A stretch of DNA of 64,000 nt. Source: Arthrobacter sp. 9AX (GTDB taxonomy: Bacteria; Actinomycetota; Actinomycetes; Actinomycetales; Micrococcaceae). The translations under genes were made by a program, and so were the position numbers. A model generated the notes under the pieces. It worked only from the letters and a program-made list of their open reading frames with translations. It made no database searches and was not told where the DNA came from. This document shows, piece by piece, positions 25,591 through 34,248 of the stretch. The stretch spans positions 1,319,103-1,383,102 of the forward strand of contig NZ_LR733293.1 of the NCBI RefSeq assembly GCF_902506095.1, given 5' to 3'. The number at the start of each line of letters is the position of its first letter. The first letter of the stretch is position 1.

Positions 25591-27390
25591 ATGACCGAAA
25601 CACCCACCGCCGCCGCCCAGGCCTGGCTGGCCAGCGTGGACCAGGCGCTGCAGCGGCGCGACGTGGACGCCGCGCTGGACCTGTTCGAGGATGAGAGCTA
25701 CTGGCGCGACTTCGTGGCGTTCACCTGGAACCTGAAAACCCTGGAAGGCAAGGCGGACATCCGCCGGATGCTGGAGGCCACGCTGGACCACGTCCAGCCG
25801 GCCAACTGGGCGCTCGCCGAGGACGCCACCGGCAACGCCGGCCCGGACGGGACCGTGGAAGCCTGGATCACGTTCGAGACCGGCGCTGCCCGCGGCTACG
25901 GCCAGCTCCGGCTGCGGAACGGCAAATGCTGGACGCTGCTGACCACCATGCAGGAGTTGAAGGGCTTCGAGGAGAAGAAGGGCCCGCGCCGCGAGCAGGG
26001 CGTGGCGCACGAAATCGTCCGCGGCCGCCGCTCCTGGAAGGAACTCAAGGAGGAGCAGGAGGCGCGGCTGGGCTACGAGGAGCAGCCCTACTGCGTGATC
26101 ATTGGCGGCGGGCAGGGCGGCATCGGCCTTGCCGCGCGGCTGCGGCGGCTCGGCGTGCCCACCATTGTGATTGAGAAGAACCAGAACCCGGGCGACTCCT
26201 GGCGGAACCGTTACAAGTCCCTGCACCTGCACGACCCCGTCTGGTACGACCACCTGCCCTACCTGAAGTTCCCGGAGGACTGGCCCGTCTTCGCCGCCAA
26301 GGACAAGATCGGCGACTGGCTGGAGCACTACACCCGCATCATGGAGCTGAACTACTGGTCCGGCACCGAGTGCGTGGGCGCGGAGTACGACGACGGCACG
26401 CAGGAATGGGCGGTCAGCGTCCTCCGCAACGGGGAACCGGTGACGTTGCGGCCCAAGCAGCTGGTCTTCGCCCTGGGCGTCTCCGGCTACCCGAACATCC
26501 CCGCCTTTGACGGCGCCGAGAGCTTCCTGGGGGAGCAGCGGCACTCCTCCCAGCACCCCGGCGGCGGGGACTGGACCGGGAAGAAGGCGGTGGTGATCGG
26601 CTCCAACAACTCCGCGCATGACATCTGCGCCGACCTGTGGGAGCACGGCGCCGAGGTCACCATGGTCCAGCGTTCCTCCACCCACATCGCCCGCAGCGAA
26701 TCGCTGATGGACCTGGCCCTGGGGGACCTGTACTCGGAGAAGGCGCTCGCCAACGGCGTCACCACGGAGAAGGCGGACTTGCTGTTCGCTTCCCTGCCGT
26801 ACCGGATCCTGCCGGAGGCCCAGGTGCCCGTGTACCAGGAGATGGCGAAGCGGGACGCCGGCTTCTACTCGCAGCTGGAGGCCGCCGGGTTCGAGCTGGA
26901 CTTCGGCGTGGACGGGTCCGGCCTGTTCCTGAAGTACCTGCGGCGCGGCTCCGGCTATTACATCGACGTCGGCGCCTCCCAGCTGATCATCGACGGCCGG
27001 GTGCAGCTGAAGTCCGGGCAGGTTTCGAAGATCACCGGCAATGCCGTGGTGATGGACGACGGCACCGAGCTGGAGGCCGACCTGATTGTCTACGCCACCG
27101 GGTACGGGTCCATGAACGGCTGGCTGGCGGACCTGGTCTCGCCGGAAATCGCGGACCGGGTGGGCAAGTGCTGGGGATACGGCTCAGACACGCCGAAAGA
27201 CCCTGGACCGTGGGAGGGAGAGCTGCGCAATATGTGGAAACCAACCAACGTCACCAACCTCTGGATCCACGGCGGCAACCTGCACCAGAGCCGGCACTAC
27301 TCCTCCTACCTGGCCCTGCAGCTCAAAGCCCGGATGGAAGGGCTGGAGACGCCGGTGTACGAACTGCAGCCCAGCCACCACACCCGCTAA
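25591..27390 (+). CDS. Flavin-containing monooxygenase with N-terminal NTF2-like domain
   Basis: 599 residues from the ATG at 25591, six bases after AAAGGAG. Residues 1-125 form an NTF2-like domain (VDAALDLFEDESYWRDFVA). Residues about 165-360 hold the FAD Rossmann motif GGGQGG (172-177) and a second nucleotide motif VVIGSNNSAHD near 331. The KNQNPGDSWRNRYKSLHLHD stretch is typical of class B flavin monooxygenases (CzcO/BVMO-like). Such enzymes insert oxygen into ketones or oxidise heteroatoms. It is followed after 12 bp by butanediol dehydrogenase, which suggests a pathway that oxidises acetoin or diacetyl type compounds; that link is inferred. Confidence 0.88.
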   Translation: MTETPTAAAQAWLASVDQALQRRDVDAALDLFEDESYWRDFVAFTWNLKTLEGKADIRRMLEATLDHVQPANWALAEDATGNAGPDGTVEAWITFETGAARGYGQLRLRNGKCWTLLTTMQELKGFEEKKGPRREQGVAHEIVRGRRSWKELKEEQEARLGYEEQPYCVIIGGGQGGIGLAARLRRLGVPTIVIEKNQNPGDSWRNRYKSLHLHDPVWYDHLPYLKFPEDWPVFAAKDKIGDWLEHYTRIMELNYWSGTECVGAEYDDGTQEWAVSVLRNGEPVTLRPKQLVFALGVSGYPNIPAFDGAESFLGEQRHSSQHPGGGDWTGKKAVVIGSNNSAHDICADLWEHGAEVTMVQRSSTHIARSESLMDLALGDLYSEKALANGVTTEKADLLFASLPYRILPEAQVPVYQEMAKRDAGFYSQLEAAGFELDFGVDGSGLFLKYLRRGSGYYIDVGASQLIIDGRVQLKSGQVSKITGNAVVMDDGTELEADLIVYATGYGSMNGWLADLVSPEIADRVGKCWGYGSDTPKDPGPWEGELRNMWKPTNVTNLWIHGGNLHQSRHYSSYLALQLKARMEGLETPVYELQPSHHTR

Positions 27391-27402
27391 GGAGAACCCA
27401 CC

Positions 27403-28458
27403 ATGAAGGCAGCCCGCTTCCACGCCCGCAAGGACATCCGGATCGAGGATGTCCCGGAGCCGGGACTCCGCGCCGGGGCGGTGAAGATCGACGTCGCGTG
27501 GTGCGGCATCTGCGGCACGGACCTGCACGAGTACCTGGAGGGTCCCATCTTCGTCCCGGCGCCAGGCCATCCGCACCCGCTCTCGCACGAGGAATCCCCG
27601 GTAACCCTGGGGCACGAATTCTCCGGAACTGTCTCGGAAATCGGCGAAGGGGTGACGGGCCTGGCGAAGGGGGACAACGTCGTCGTCGAACCCTACTTTG
27701 TGGACGGCGACTGCGACATGTGCCAGGCCGGCAGCTACCACCTGTGCCGGCAAATGGGCTTCATCGGGCTGTCCGGCGGCGGGGGCGGGCTGAGCGAGAA
27801 GATCGTGGTGGACGCCCGCTGGGTGCATCCCGTCGGGGACATCCCGCTGGACGAGGCGGCCCTGATCGAGCCGTTGTCCGTTGCCCACCATGCCGTGGCG
27901 CGCAGCGGCGTGAAGGCGGGCGATACCGCGCTGGTGGGCGGTTCCGGGCCCATCGGGCTGCTCACCGCCGCCGTGCTGAAGGGCATGGGCGTGACCACGA
28001 TCATCAGCGAACTCACCCAGGCGCGCAAGGAGAAAGCCACGTCCAGCGGGGTGGCGGACCATGTGCTGGATCCGAGCAAGGAGGACGTCCCGGCGCGGGT
28101 GCGCGAACTGACCGGCGGCACCGGGGCGGACGTCGCGTTCGAATGCGCCGGCGTGAACGCGGTGCTGGACACCATGCTCGACGCCGTCCGTCCCGGCGCG
28201 GTGGTGGTCAACGTGTCCATCTGGGGCGCGCCCGCCACCGTGGACATGCAGAAGCTGGTCCTCAAGGAGATCGACCTGCGCGGCACCATCGCCTACGTCC
28301 GCGACCACCCCGCCGTGATCAAGATGGTGCAGGAGGGCAAGGTGGACCTCAAGCCGTTCATCACCGGCCGGATAGCGCTGGAGGACCTGGTGGAGCAGGG
28401 CTTCGACACCCTCATCAACCACAAGGACACCGCGGTGAAGGTGCTGGTGCACCCGTAG
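27403..28458 (+). CDS. 2,3-butanediol dehydrogenase / diacetyl reductase (zinc MDR family)
   Basis: 351 residues. Catalytic zinc ligands lie in WCGICGTDLHEYLEG and GHEFSGTV; a structural-zinc-like cysteine set occurs in DCDMCQAGSYHLC; the NAD-binding motif is VGGSGPIGLLTA. The long insert FVPAPGHPHPLSHEESPV between the two catalytic ligands marks the (R,R)-butanediol dehydrogenase group. It interconverts acetoin and 2,3-butanediol with NAD(H). Located 12 bp after the monooxygenase, so one operon. A strong hairpin follows. Confidence 0.88.
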   Translation: MKAARFHARKDIRIEDVPEPGLRAGAVKIDVAWCGICGTDLHEYLEGPIFVPAPGHPHPLSHEESPVTLGHEFSGTVSEIGEGVTGLAKGDNVVVEPYFVDGDCDMCQAGSYHLCRQMGFIGLSGGGGGLSEKIVVDARWVHPVGDIPLDEAALIEPLSVAHHAVARSGVKAGDTALVGGSGPIGLLTAAVLKGMGVTTIISELTQARKEKATSSGVADHVLDPSKEDVPARVRELTGGTGADVAFECAGVNAVLDTMLDAVRPGAVVVNVSIWGAPATVDMQKLVLKEIDLRGTIAYVRDHPAVIKMVQEGKVDLKPFITGRIALEDLVEQGFDTLINHKDTAVKVLVHP

Positions 28459-28481
28459 GTCCGGGGGCGGCACGCCAGGAA

Positions 28482-28515
28482 GGACGACGGCGGGAGGCGA
28501 GTGCCGCCGTCGTCC
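28482..28515. terminator. Rho-independent-type hairpin after butanediol dehydrogenase
   Basis: Perfect 12-bp stem GGACGACGGCGG / CCGCCGTCGTCC with a 10-base loop, followed by TCCCTTTCT. Lies 24 bp after the stop of the dehydrogenase. Confidence 0.7.
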
Positions 28516-28598
28516 TCCCTTTCTGCGCGGACACGGGCGTCCGCCTGTCCGGGCCTGTTGATTAGACGCAGGTCACGTGCAGGTGCAAGGGTGGACGC

Positions 28599-29336
28599 GT
28601 GAATGCCGACATCAACTTCTATTTCGACCCCGTCTGCCCCTTCGCCTGGATGACGAGCAAATGGCTGCGGCAGGTCCAGACTCAGCGCGCGTACACCGTG
28701 GACTGGCGGTTCATTTCGCTGCGCCAGGTCAACGCGGCGGTGGACTACGACGCGCATTTTCCGCCTGAGTACGAGGCCGGACACACCGCCGGGCTCCGGC
28801 TGCTGCGGGTGGCGGCCCGGGCCCGGGCGGAGCATGGCCGCGAGGCGGTCGGCCGGCTGTACGAGACGTTCGGGACCCACATCTTCGAAGCTGCCCCGGA
28901 CACAGCCGGCCAGACCAGTGAGGGCGACGTGCGTGAGCGGCGGGGGACGCGTGAGTTCGTGGAGCCGATCCTTGCCCAGGCGGGCCTGCCGCTGGCGCTC
29001 GCAGAAGCCCTCGACGACGAGTCCTGGGACCGGGAGATCCGGCAGGAAACGGATGAGGCGCTGGCGCTGGCGGGCAAGGATGTGGGCACGCCCATCATCC
29101 ACTTTGAACCTCCCGCCGGTGTGGCCTTCTTCGGGCCTGTGATCAGCCGTCTGCCGGACGAAGAGTCGGCCGCAGAGCTGTGGGACCACGTAGTGGGCCT
29201 GGCGCGGTTCCCCGGGTTCGCGGAGCTCAAGCGCAGCCTGCGCGAGCGGCCGCAGCTTCCAGCCCTCGGGGTGACCGCCGGTGCAGTGGGCCAGCAGGAG
29301 GACTGGCACGGCGGCAGCCGGCGGCAGAAGAAGTAA
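28599..29336 (+). CDS. DsbA-fold oxidoreductase, mycothiol nitroreductase (Rv2466c)-like
   Basis: 245 residues, GTG start after AAGGGTGG. The N-terminal strand INFYFDPVCPFAWMTSKWL is the DsbA/HCCA-isomerase-like thioredoxin motif seen in Rv2466c-type proteins. The active site here is CPFA (C13 to A16), with only one cysteine. The C-terminal part contains GKDVGTPIIHFEPP with the cis-Pro loop and FFGPVISRLP. It is probably a mycothiol-dependent reductase or isomerase. It stands between two terminated units and is likely independent or cotranscribed with the SRPBCC gene 21 bp downstream. Confidence 0.8.
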   Translation: MNADINFYFDPVCPFAWMTSKWLRQVQTQRAYTVDWRFISLRQVNAAVDYDAHFPPEYEAGHTAGLRLLRVAARARAEHGREAVGRLYETFGTHIFEAAPDTAGQTSEGDVRERRGTREFVEPILAQAGLPLALAEALDDESWDREIRQETDEALALAGKDVGTPIIHFEPPAGVAFFGPVISRLPDEESAAELWDHVVGLARFPGFAELKRSLRERPQLPALGVTAGAVGQQEDWHGGSRRQKK

Positions 29337-29357
29337 CTGACTGGAAGGATGGGACGC

Positions 29358-29858
29358 ATGAATCAGGACAACAATCGCCAATACCAGGAGTCGGTCACGG
29401 TCCAGGCATCAGCCGGGACGCTCTACGACCTGGTCTCCGACGTCACCCGCACCGGCGAGTGGAGCCCGGTCTGCACCTCGTGCTGGTGGGACGACGAGGA
29501 CAGCGCCGGCCAGCCCGGCGCCTGGTTCACGGGGCGCAACGAACTGCCCCACCGGACCTGGGAGACCCGGTCGCAGGTGGTTGCCGCCGAGCCCGGCCGT
29601 GAGTTCGCCTGGCTGGTGGGCGGCAAGTTCGTCCGCTGGGGCTTCACCCTCACCCCGGCGGGGGACGGAACCATCCTGACCGAGTCCTGGGAATTCCTGC
29701 CGGAGGGAATCGCCATGTTCAAGGAAAAGTTCGGTGATGACGCTGACGCCCAGATCGCCGACCGCGCCGGGCAGGCGCTGGACGGCATTCCGGAAACGCT
29801 CGCGGCAATCAAGCGGATCGCGGAGTCCATCCCTGCACATCAGGAAGCCGGGTCCTAG
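29358..29858 (+). CDS. SRPBCC family protein
   Basis: About 166 residues from the ATG at 29358, better spaced to GGAAGG than the ATG at 29349. The sequence ESVTVQASAGTLYDLVSDVTRTGEW at the start and RWGFTLTPAGDGTILTESWEF in the middle form the helix-grip (START/polyketide cyclase-like) pattern. The C-terminal helix ends in ETLAAIKRIAES. It binds a hydrophobic ligand; substrate unknown. It ends before a strong hairpin. Confidence 0.85.
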   Translation: MNQDNNRQYQESVTVQASAGTLYDLVSDVTRTGEWSPVCTSCWWDDEDSAGQPGAWFTGRNELPHRTWETRSQVVAAEPGREFAWLVGGKFVRWGFTLTPAGDGTILTESWEFLPEGIAMFKEKFGDDADAQIADRAGQALDGIPETLAAIKRIAESIPAHQEAGS

Positions 29859-29972
29859 GTGTACTGCACCATGAGGTTGGTGACACCCGGGTGATGGGTG
29901 TTGGCGGCCCGGTGATACGCGGTGGAGCTTCCACGGGCTGACTTTCACGCGTCCCGAAGCCTATGTCCTACT

Positions 29973-30004
29973 GGTGGCGGCAGTTCCCTGGAACTGCCGC
30001 CACC
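29973..30004. terminator. Bidirectional hairpin between convergent genes
   Basis: GGTGGCGGCAGTTCC and its exact complement GGAACTGCCGCCACC are separated by two bases, giving a 15-bp perfect near-palindrome. It lies 114 bp after the SRPBCC stop and 26 bp before the stop of the minus-strand amidohydrolase, so it can end transcription from both sides. Confidence 0.7.
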
Positions 30005-30030
30005 TTCGCGTTACCGGCCGTGGCCTGAAG

Positions 30031-31482
30031 CTAGTGGCCGTGCGTGGCGGCGCTGCTGTACTCGGTGTACATGTAGGGGTTGTCGAGGATCTTCGTTTCG
30101 GGGATGTCCGGATTCATGCCCTGGGCCCAGGTGTCCTTGCCGAGCGTGGACTGCAGATGCTCCACGGTGGCGCTGACTTTGTTGCGGAGTGCATCCAGGT
30201 CCACCCCGACGAGGCGGTGGTTGTGTTTGACCGTCCGCCCGTTCACCAGGACTGTCTGCACGTCACCGCGGCCAGCCTGCAGGGCCACGTGGCCGTACGG
30301 GTTGATGAGGGGGAACGCCGTCGGCGAGAAGTCGTTCTTCAGCAGGACAATGTCGGCTTTCTTGCCGGTTTCGATGCTGCCGACCGCGTGGTCAAGTCCG
30401 AGGGCGGCGGCGCCGCCCCGGGTTGCCCAGTCCACGACGTGTTCGGCCCGCAGCGCAGAGTGCGTGACGGTGTCGCCGGCCTCGTGGGCACGCATGTGTT
30501 CGTAAGAGCGGTCAGCGCCCAGCGTGGTGCGCATGGCGGTGAAGAGGTCGCTGCTGAACCACACGCTGGTGTCAACCGACAGCGAGACCGGGATGTTGTG
30601 CTGGCGCAGCGCCCAGGAGGGCGGATAACCCTGTCCGCAGCTTTGCTCGCTTTCGGTCGAGAGCGAGACGGACCCGCCGGTTGCGGCGATGCGCTGGTAT
30701 GAGTCCTGGCTCAGGGTGGCGGCGTGCACGTAGACGGTTCCGGGTGTCATGAAGCCGTGGTCGTACATGAGCCGGATGCTGTCGTCATTGGTGGCGCCCC
30801 AGACGCCGGCATGCGTGGTGACGGAGAGGTCGAGTTCCCGGGCCGCTTCGAAGGCCGCCTTCTCCGGGAAGGCAGGATCGCCGGTGACATCGAAAGCCAG
30901 TTGGAACTTCAGCATGTCGGACCGCCGGTTGCGCCGCGCAACGAACGCCCTGAAGTCGGCCGTGGTGGACCAGTCCCACGGTCCGGCGAAGATGTTCCCG
31001 GGGGCGAACACGAAGCGCCCGCCCGTGCCTTCGAGGGCGTCCAGGGCGGCCTCCGCGTGGTCCAGCGTGCTAAGGCCGTGAGACCAGTCCACGCTCGTGG
31101 TCACCCCTGCGTCCAGCGCATCCCAGGCTGAGAGGAGGTTGCCCGTGGCGATGTCCTCGGGCCGGAAGGAGCGGCCGTGTTCAAGGTAGTACCAGACAAA
31201 GTATTGGGTCAGGGTCCAGTCCGCACCGTAGCCGCGCATGGCGGTCTGCCACATGTGCCGGTGGGTGTCGACCATGCCGGGCATGATGATGCCTCCGGCG
31301 GCGTCGATCTCGAAGGTTCCGGCGGGCACCTCCAATGAGGGGCCGATCGCGGCGATGTCCTCGCCGGTGACGAGCACATCTGTGTCCGTGAGAACCTTCC
31401 TGGCGGCGTCCATCGTGAGGACGGTGCCGTTGCGGAAAACGATTGGCTGCCCCGGGGCGGGGACGTGGGCGGGGTTGTTCAT
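30031..31482 (-). CDS. Amidohydrolase family protein (cytosine deaminase/TrzN-like)
   Basis: 483 residues. Metal ligands: HRH in MVDTHRHMWQTAMRG, the His of TTHAGVWG, the His of YVHAATLS, and the Asp of SVDTSVW. This is the single-metal pattern of the Amidohydro_1 deaminases and dechlorinases (SsnA, AtzA, TrzN, 8-oxoguanine deaminase). It hydrolyses C-N or C-X bonds on aromatic or heterocyclic rings. Its position at the end of a dioxygenase operon on the minus strand suggests it prepares or finishes an aromatic substrate, or hydrates the ring-cleavage product. The exact substrate is unknown. Confidence 0.87.
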   Translation of the reverse strand: MNNPAHVPAPGQPIVFRNGTVLTMDAARKVLTDTDVLVTGEDIAAIGPSLEVPAGTFEIDAAGGIIMPGMVDTHRHMWQTAMRGYGADWTLTQYFVWYYLEHGRSFRPEDIATGNLLSAWDALDAGVTTSVDWSHGLSTLDHAEAALDALEGTGGRFVFAPGNIFAGPWDWSTTADFRAFVARRNRRSDMLKFQLAFDVTGDPAFPEKAAFEAARELDLSVTTHAGVWGATNDDSIRLMYDHGFMTPGTVYVHAATLSQDSYQRIAATGGSVSLSTESEQSCGQGYPPSWALRQHNIPVSLSVDTSVWFSSDLFTAMRTTLGADRSYEHMRAHEAGDTVTHSALRAEHVVDWATRGGAAALGLDHAVGSIETGKKADIVLLKNDFSPTAFPLINPYGHVALQAGRGDVQTVLVNGRTVKHNHRLVGVDLDALRNKVSATVEHLQSTLGKDTWAQGMNPDIPETKILDNPYMYTEYSSAATHGH

Positions 31483-31545
31483 CGATCACTCCTTCGTGTC
31501 GTAGTCCTGCCGGAGCGGTGTACGCCGGCAGGAAGGGTGGGTTTG

Positions 31546-32067
31546 TTAGTGCCGTCCGCGGCGCAGCAGCAGCGCGAAGGGCAGGGCCGAGACCAGCGCC
31601 AGTACGGGGATGGCCAAGGCGTGAATCCAGGAAGGCTCCAGCCAGGCCGTCAGCGGGGGCCATTCGGTGGCGAGGAACCTGTCGAGGGCGTATCGGCCTG
31701 CGCCGCCGATGCCCACCACGGCCATGGCGGCGGCGAGGACGTAGGGGTATTCGCCTCCTCCGGCCGAGTTCCAGAACCGCCCCGAGTTCATGTGCATGGT
31801 GAGTCCGGCGACGAGCATGGTCCCGCTGCCGATGAGCGCGGCCAGCGGGGTCCCCAGACCCAGCACGAGCAGCGTTGCGGCCAGCAGTTCCATGGTGCCG
31901 GCCATCACCACCATCGGCACTCCCGGTTTAAGCCCGAGGGATTCGAAGATCGTTGCCTGTTTCTGCAGTCCGTTGCCGCCGAACCAGCCGAACAGCTTCT
32001 GCGCCGCGTGAGCGAACAATATGGCGCCGAGCAGGAGACGAAATATGAGTACGGCCGTGTCCACCAT
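31546..32067 (-). CDS. DoxX family membrane protein
   Basis: 173 residues with four hydrophobic helices. The N-terminal FRLLLGAILFAHAAQKLFGWFGG is the DoxX hallmark. The later segments LLAATLLVLGLGTPLAALIG and LAIPVLALVSALPFALLL are membrane spans. DoxX-like proteins act in membrane redox functions. It is embedded in the LigAB operon, 30 bp after ligA, so it may help aromatic substrate handling. Function in the pathway unknown. Confidence 0.82.
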   Translation of the reverse strand: MVDTAVLIFRLLLGAILFAHAAQKLFGWFGGNGLQKQATIFESLGLKPGVPMVVMAGTMELLAATLLVLGLGTPLAALIGSGTMLVAGLTMHMNSGRFWNSAGGGEYPYVLAAAMAVVGIGGAGRYALDRFLATEWPPLTAWLEPSWIHALAIPVLALVSALPFALLLRRGRH

Positions 32068-32097
32068 GGCTCCTGTCCTTCCTGGTCGTTGGCCCGG

Positions 32098-32463
32098 TTA
32101 GAGGGCTACGGAGGGGTAGTCCTGGCCGGTCCAGGGTTGGAGCCGTCGCGCCCATTCGCGCTGGTAGGCCAGGGGCCCTTTTTCAGCGGCCCAGTCTTCG
32201 TCGAAGAGGCCGATGAAAAGTGTCAGGTAGAGGAAGAAATGGGCGCCGTAGGCGAACAGCCATTCGTAGTCGTACGTCTCCAGCGCGCGGCGCTCCTCGG
32301 CGGTGAACGAGAGCCACGAAGTTTTTTCGGCGCTGTTGAGCCAGGTGCCCACCTCCTTTTCCCATGCTTCGATGGTGCCGGCGGGGTCGGTCTTGTACTT
32401 GGCCACCCATTCCGGGTCCCGGTCGATCGTGTACAGGAATTTGTTGACGTAGTACTTGCTCAT
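32098..32463 (-). CDS. Extradiol ring-cleavage dioxygenase small subunit (LigA family)
   Basis: 121 residues with NKFLYTIDRDPEWVAKYK and LTAEER-like (SFTAEERRALETYDYEWLFAYG) signatures of LigA, the alpha subunit of protocatechuate 4,5-dioxygenase. The C-terminal FFLYLTLFIGLF segment is hydrophobic. The start codon overlaps the LigB stop by ATGA, showing stoichiometric translation. LigA covers the active site of LigB and helps bind the aromatic acid. Confidence 0.85.
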   Translation of the reverse strand: MSKYYVNKFLYTIDRDPEWVAKYKTDPAGTIEAWEKEVGTWLNSAEKTSWLSFTAEERRALETYDYEWLFAYGAHFFLYLTLFIGLFDEDWAAEKGPLAYQREWARRLQPWTGQDYPSVAL

Positions 32464-33404
32464 GCCGGCACTCCATCCTTCTCGGCGTAAACCGGCCCGA
32501 GGGCGGCGCCGGAGGACGCGGCCGCCGTGGCTGCAGCCCCGGCAAGCTTCTCGCTCTTCTGCGGGTACCAGGTCATGTACATTTCCCGGGTGTGGAAGAG
32601 GTCCAGCTGATCGACGTAGTCGGCTTCCTCGGGTCCGGCGATTCCCATCATGAGGATCAGGTCCATGAACCCGTGCGTGGCATTTCCGGCTCCCGCCATG
32701 GATTCATGGGTGACATTTTCGAGGATCGCCTCGATGTTGCCGGTGGAGAGCCACTCGATGGCCTTGGCGTCGAAGTCCGGATCGGGCCCGTGTTCGCCGA
32801 ACATGCGGGGTCCGCCCAGTTCGAGGGACAGGTGCCCCGTGCCGATCGCCGCGATCTTCTTGTCCGACGGATATGCGTCGATGATCTTGCGGATGGCCCG
32901 GCCCAGGTCCCAGAACCTTTTCGGGGACGGCAGCGGCGGGGCGAAGATGTTGGTGTAGATCGGCACAATGGGCAGGTCCGCGTCCGGCCGGACCGTGATG
33001 ATGGGGCACACGATGGAGTGGTCGATCTTCAGTTCGTGGCTGAAGGAAAAGTCGAAGCCGGCATCCAGCAGCCCCTGGTGCAGGAAGTTGGACAGGTCCA
33101 GGTCCCCGTCGAGCAGGTACGTGGGGATGCCGAACTCGCGTTCCTCGTTGTAGAACGTCGCATCATATTTTTCCTGCTTGCCGATCAGGAAAGTCGGATA
33201 GTTGTCCAGGAAAAACTGGTGGAAGTGGTCAGCGCCGACCATAACCAGCACGTCCGGTTCCGCTGCTGTAAGCGTTTGGCGGTAGGCCTCGACCTTGCGC
33301 TGCCATTCGTCGGCCTGCGGCATCCGCTCCGGGGAGTGGTCGCTTGTTGCCTTGAGGTAAAAGGGGTGGTGGGTACTGGCCAGCACGGCCGTCAGGTCAG
33401 CCAT
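32460..33404 (-). CDS. Extradiol ring-cleavage dioxygenase catalytic subunit (LigB family)
   Basis: About 314 residues from the ATG at 33404 (behind GGAGAG); the open frame extends further upstream without a ribosome site. Iron ligands expected for LigB: His12/His13 in STHHPFYL, a His in GADHFHQFF and the Glu in HESMAG. The enzyme cleaves a catecholic ring next to one hydroxyl using Fe(II) and oxygen. With LigA it should act on a protocatechuate, gallate or related aromatic acid. The upstream neighbour is a citryl-CoA-lyase-like gene 25 bp away. Confidence 0.87.
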   Translation of the reverse strand: MADLTAVLASTHHPFYLKATSDHSPERMPQADEWQRKVEAYRQTLTAAEPDVLVMVGADHFHQFFLDNYPTFLIGKQEKYDATFYNEEREFGIPTYLLDGDLDLSNFLHQGLLDAGFDFSFSHELKIDHSIVCPIITVRPDADLPIVPIYTNIFAPPLPSPKRFWDLGRAIRKIIDAYPSDKKIAAIGTGHLSLELGGPRMFGEHGPDPDFDAKAIEWLSTGNIEAILENVTHESMAGAGNATHGFMDLILMMGIAGPEEADYVDQLDLFHTREMYMTWYPQKSEKLAGAAATAAASSGAALGPVYAEKDGVPA

Positions 33405-33429
33405 GGATGTCTCTCCTTGCTCCGGTTGC

Positions 33430-34248
33430 TCAGACGGTCTGGTTGTCGGGGGTGACGTAGACGGCATTGCGGTCCACGGTCATGTAGATGTCGTTGGCGA
33501 TGGGGTTGCGGCGCTCTTCGGCGATTTGTCCGAGGAGTCCGGCTGCCCGGGCCAGGAGGGCGAATCCGCGCAGGAGCTCGGTGGGCAGGCCCAGGTCGGC
33601 GAGGGCCGCGCCGCACACGCCCGCGCCGTTGAGCGGCAGCCGGCGCCCCAGGGCGGCTTCACTCATCCGCCCGATAGCCTCGAACAGCCGCAGGTGCGGG
33701 CCGCGCAGTCCTTCTTCCTCGGCGATGCCGAGGAGTACCGGGGTGCGGGGGTCTCCGTCCTTATGGTTGGGATGGCCCAGGCCGGGTACGAACTTTCCGG
33801 CGGCCCGCTGGGCCCGGATGGCCTCCAGCGCCATCTGGTCCCAGCCGGCGTCGGTGTCCGGCAGATCGCCGTCGTGCGCTTTGAGCGTCTTGGCGAGGAA
33901 CTGGCCGCAGTCCTCCGTAACTCCCAGGAAGCGGGAGCCTCCGCCGAGCAGACCCGCGGCCAGGGCACCCTGCAGCGAGTCCGGTGCGCTGAGATAGGTG
34001 AGCCTGGCGGCAATGGCCGTGGGTGTGAATCCATGGTCGGCGAGGGCGACGAGCACGGACTCGAAGACCCGGAGTTCACCCGGCTCCGGGCGGCGCATGG
34101 CAACCAGCCAGAATGCGAGCTCCCCGAAGCTGACCTTGCCCATCAGGTCCAATGGCAGGTCCTGGCCCAGGAGGCTGATTTCAGTGGCAGTCGAGGTTCC
34201 CAGTGAGGTGGGGAACCGCAGCTTGTCCTTGTTTTCAGCGCTGGTCAT
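33430..34248 (-). CDS. Citryl-CoA lyase-like protein (citrate synthase superfamily)
   Basis: 272 residues, shorter than citrate synthase. GLGHPNHKDGDPRTPVLLG carries the conserved His of the citrate-synthase fold. GKVSFGELAFWLVAMRRPEPGE near the N-terminus is typical of the citryl-CoA lyase group. These enzymes split a 3-hydroxy-acyl-CoA such as citryl-CoA or citramalyl-CoA into acetyl-CoA plus a keto acid. The start overlaps the CoA transferase stop (ATGA). Together the two suggest that a hydroxylated tricarboxylate from ring cleavage is activated to a CoA ester and split. That pathway is inferred. Confidence 0.82.
   Translation of the reverse strand: MTSAENKDKLRFPTSLGTSTATEISLLGQDLPLDLMGKVSFGELAFWLVAMRRPEPGELRVFESVLVALADHGFTPTAIAARLTYLSAPDSLQGALAAGLLGGGSRFLGVTEDCGQFLAKTLKAHDGDLPDTDAGWDQMALEAIRAQRAAGKFVPGLGHPNHKDGDPRTPVLLGIAEEEGLRGPHLRLFEAIGRMSEAALGRRLPLNGAGVCGAALADLGLPTELLRGFALLARAAGLLGQIAEERRNPIANDIYMTVDRNAVYVTPDNQTV

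Noticed and set aside
26637..28565. 642-codon plus-strand open frame overlapping the monooxygenase and butanediol dehydrogenase
   Set aside because: Arg/Gly/Ala-rich, no motifs, runs through two well-supported genes in another frame; a GC-rich shadow.
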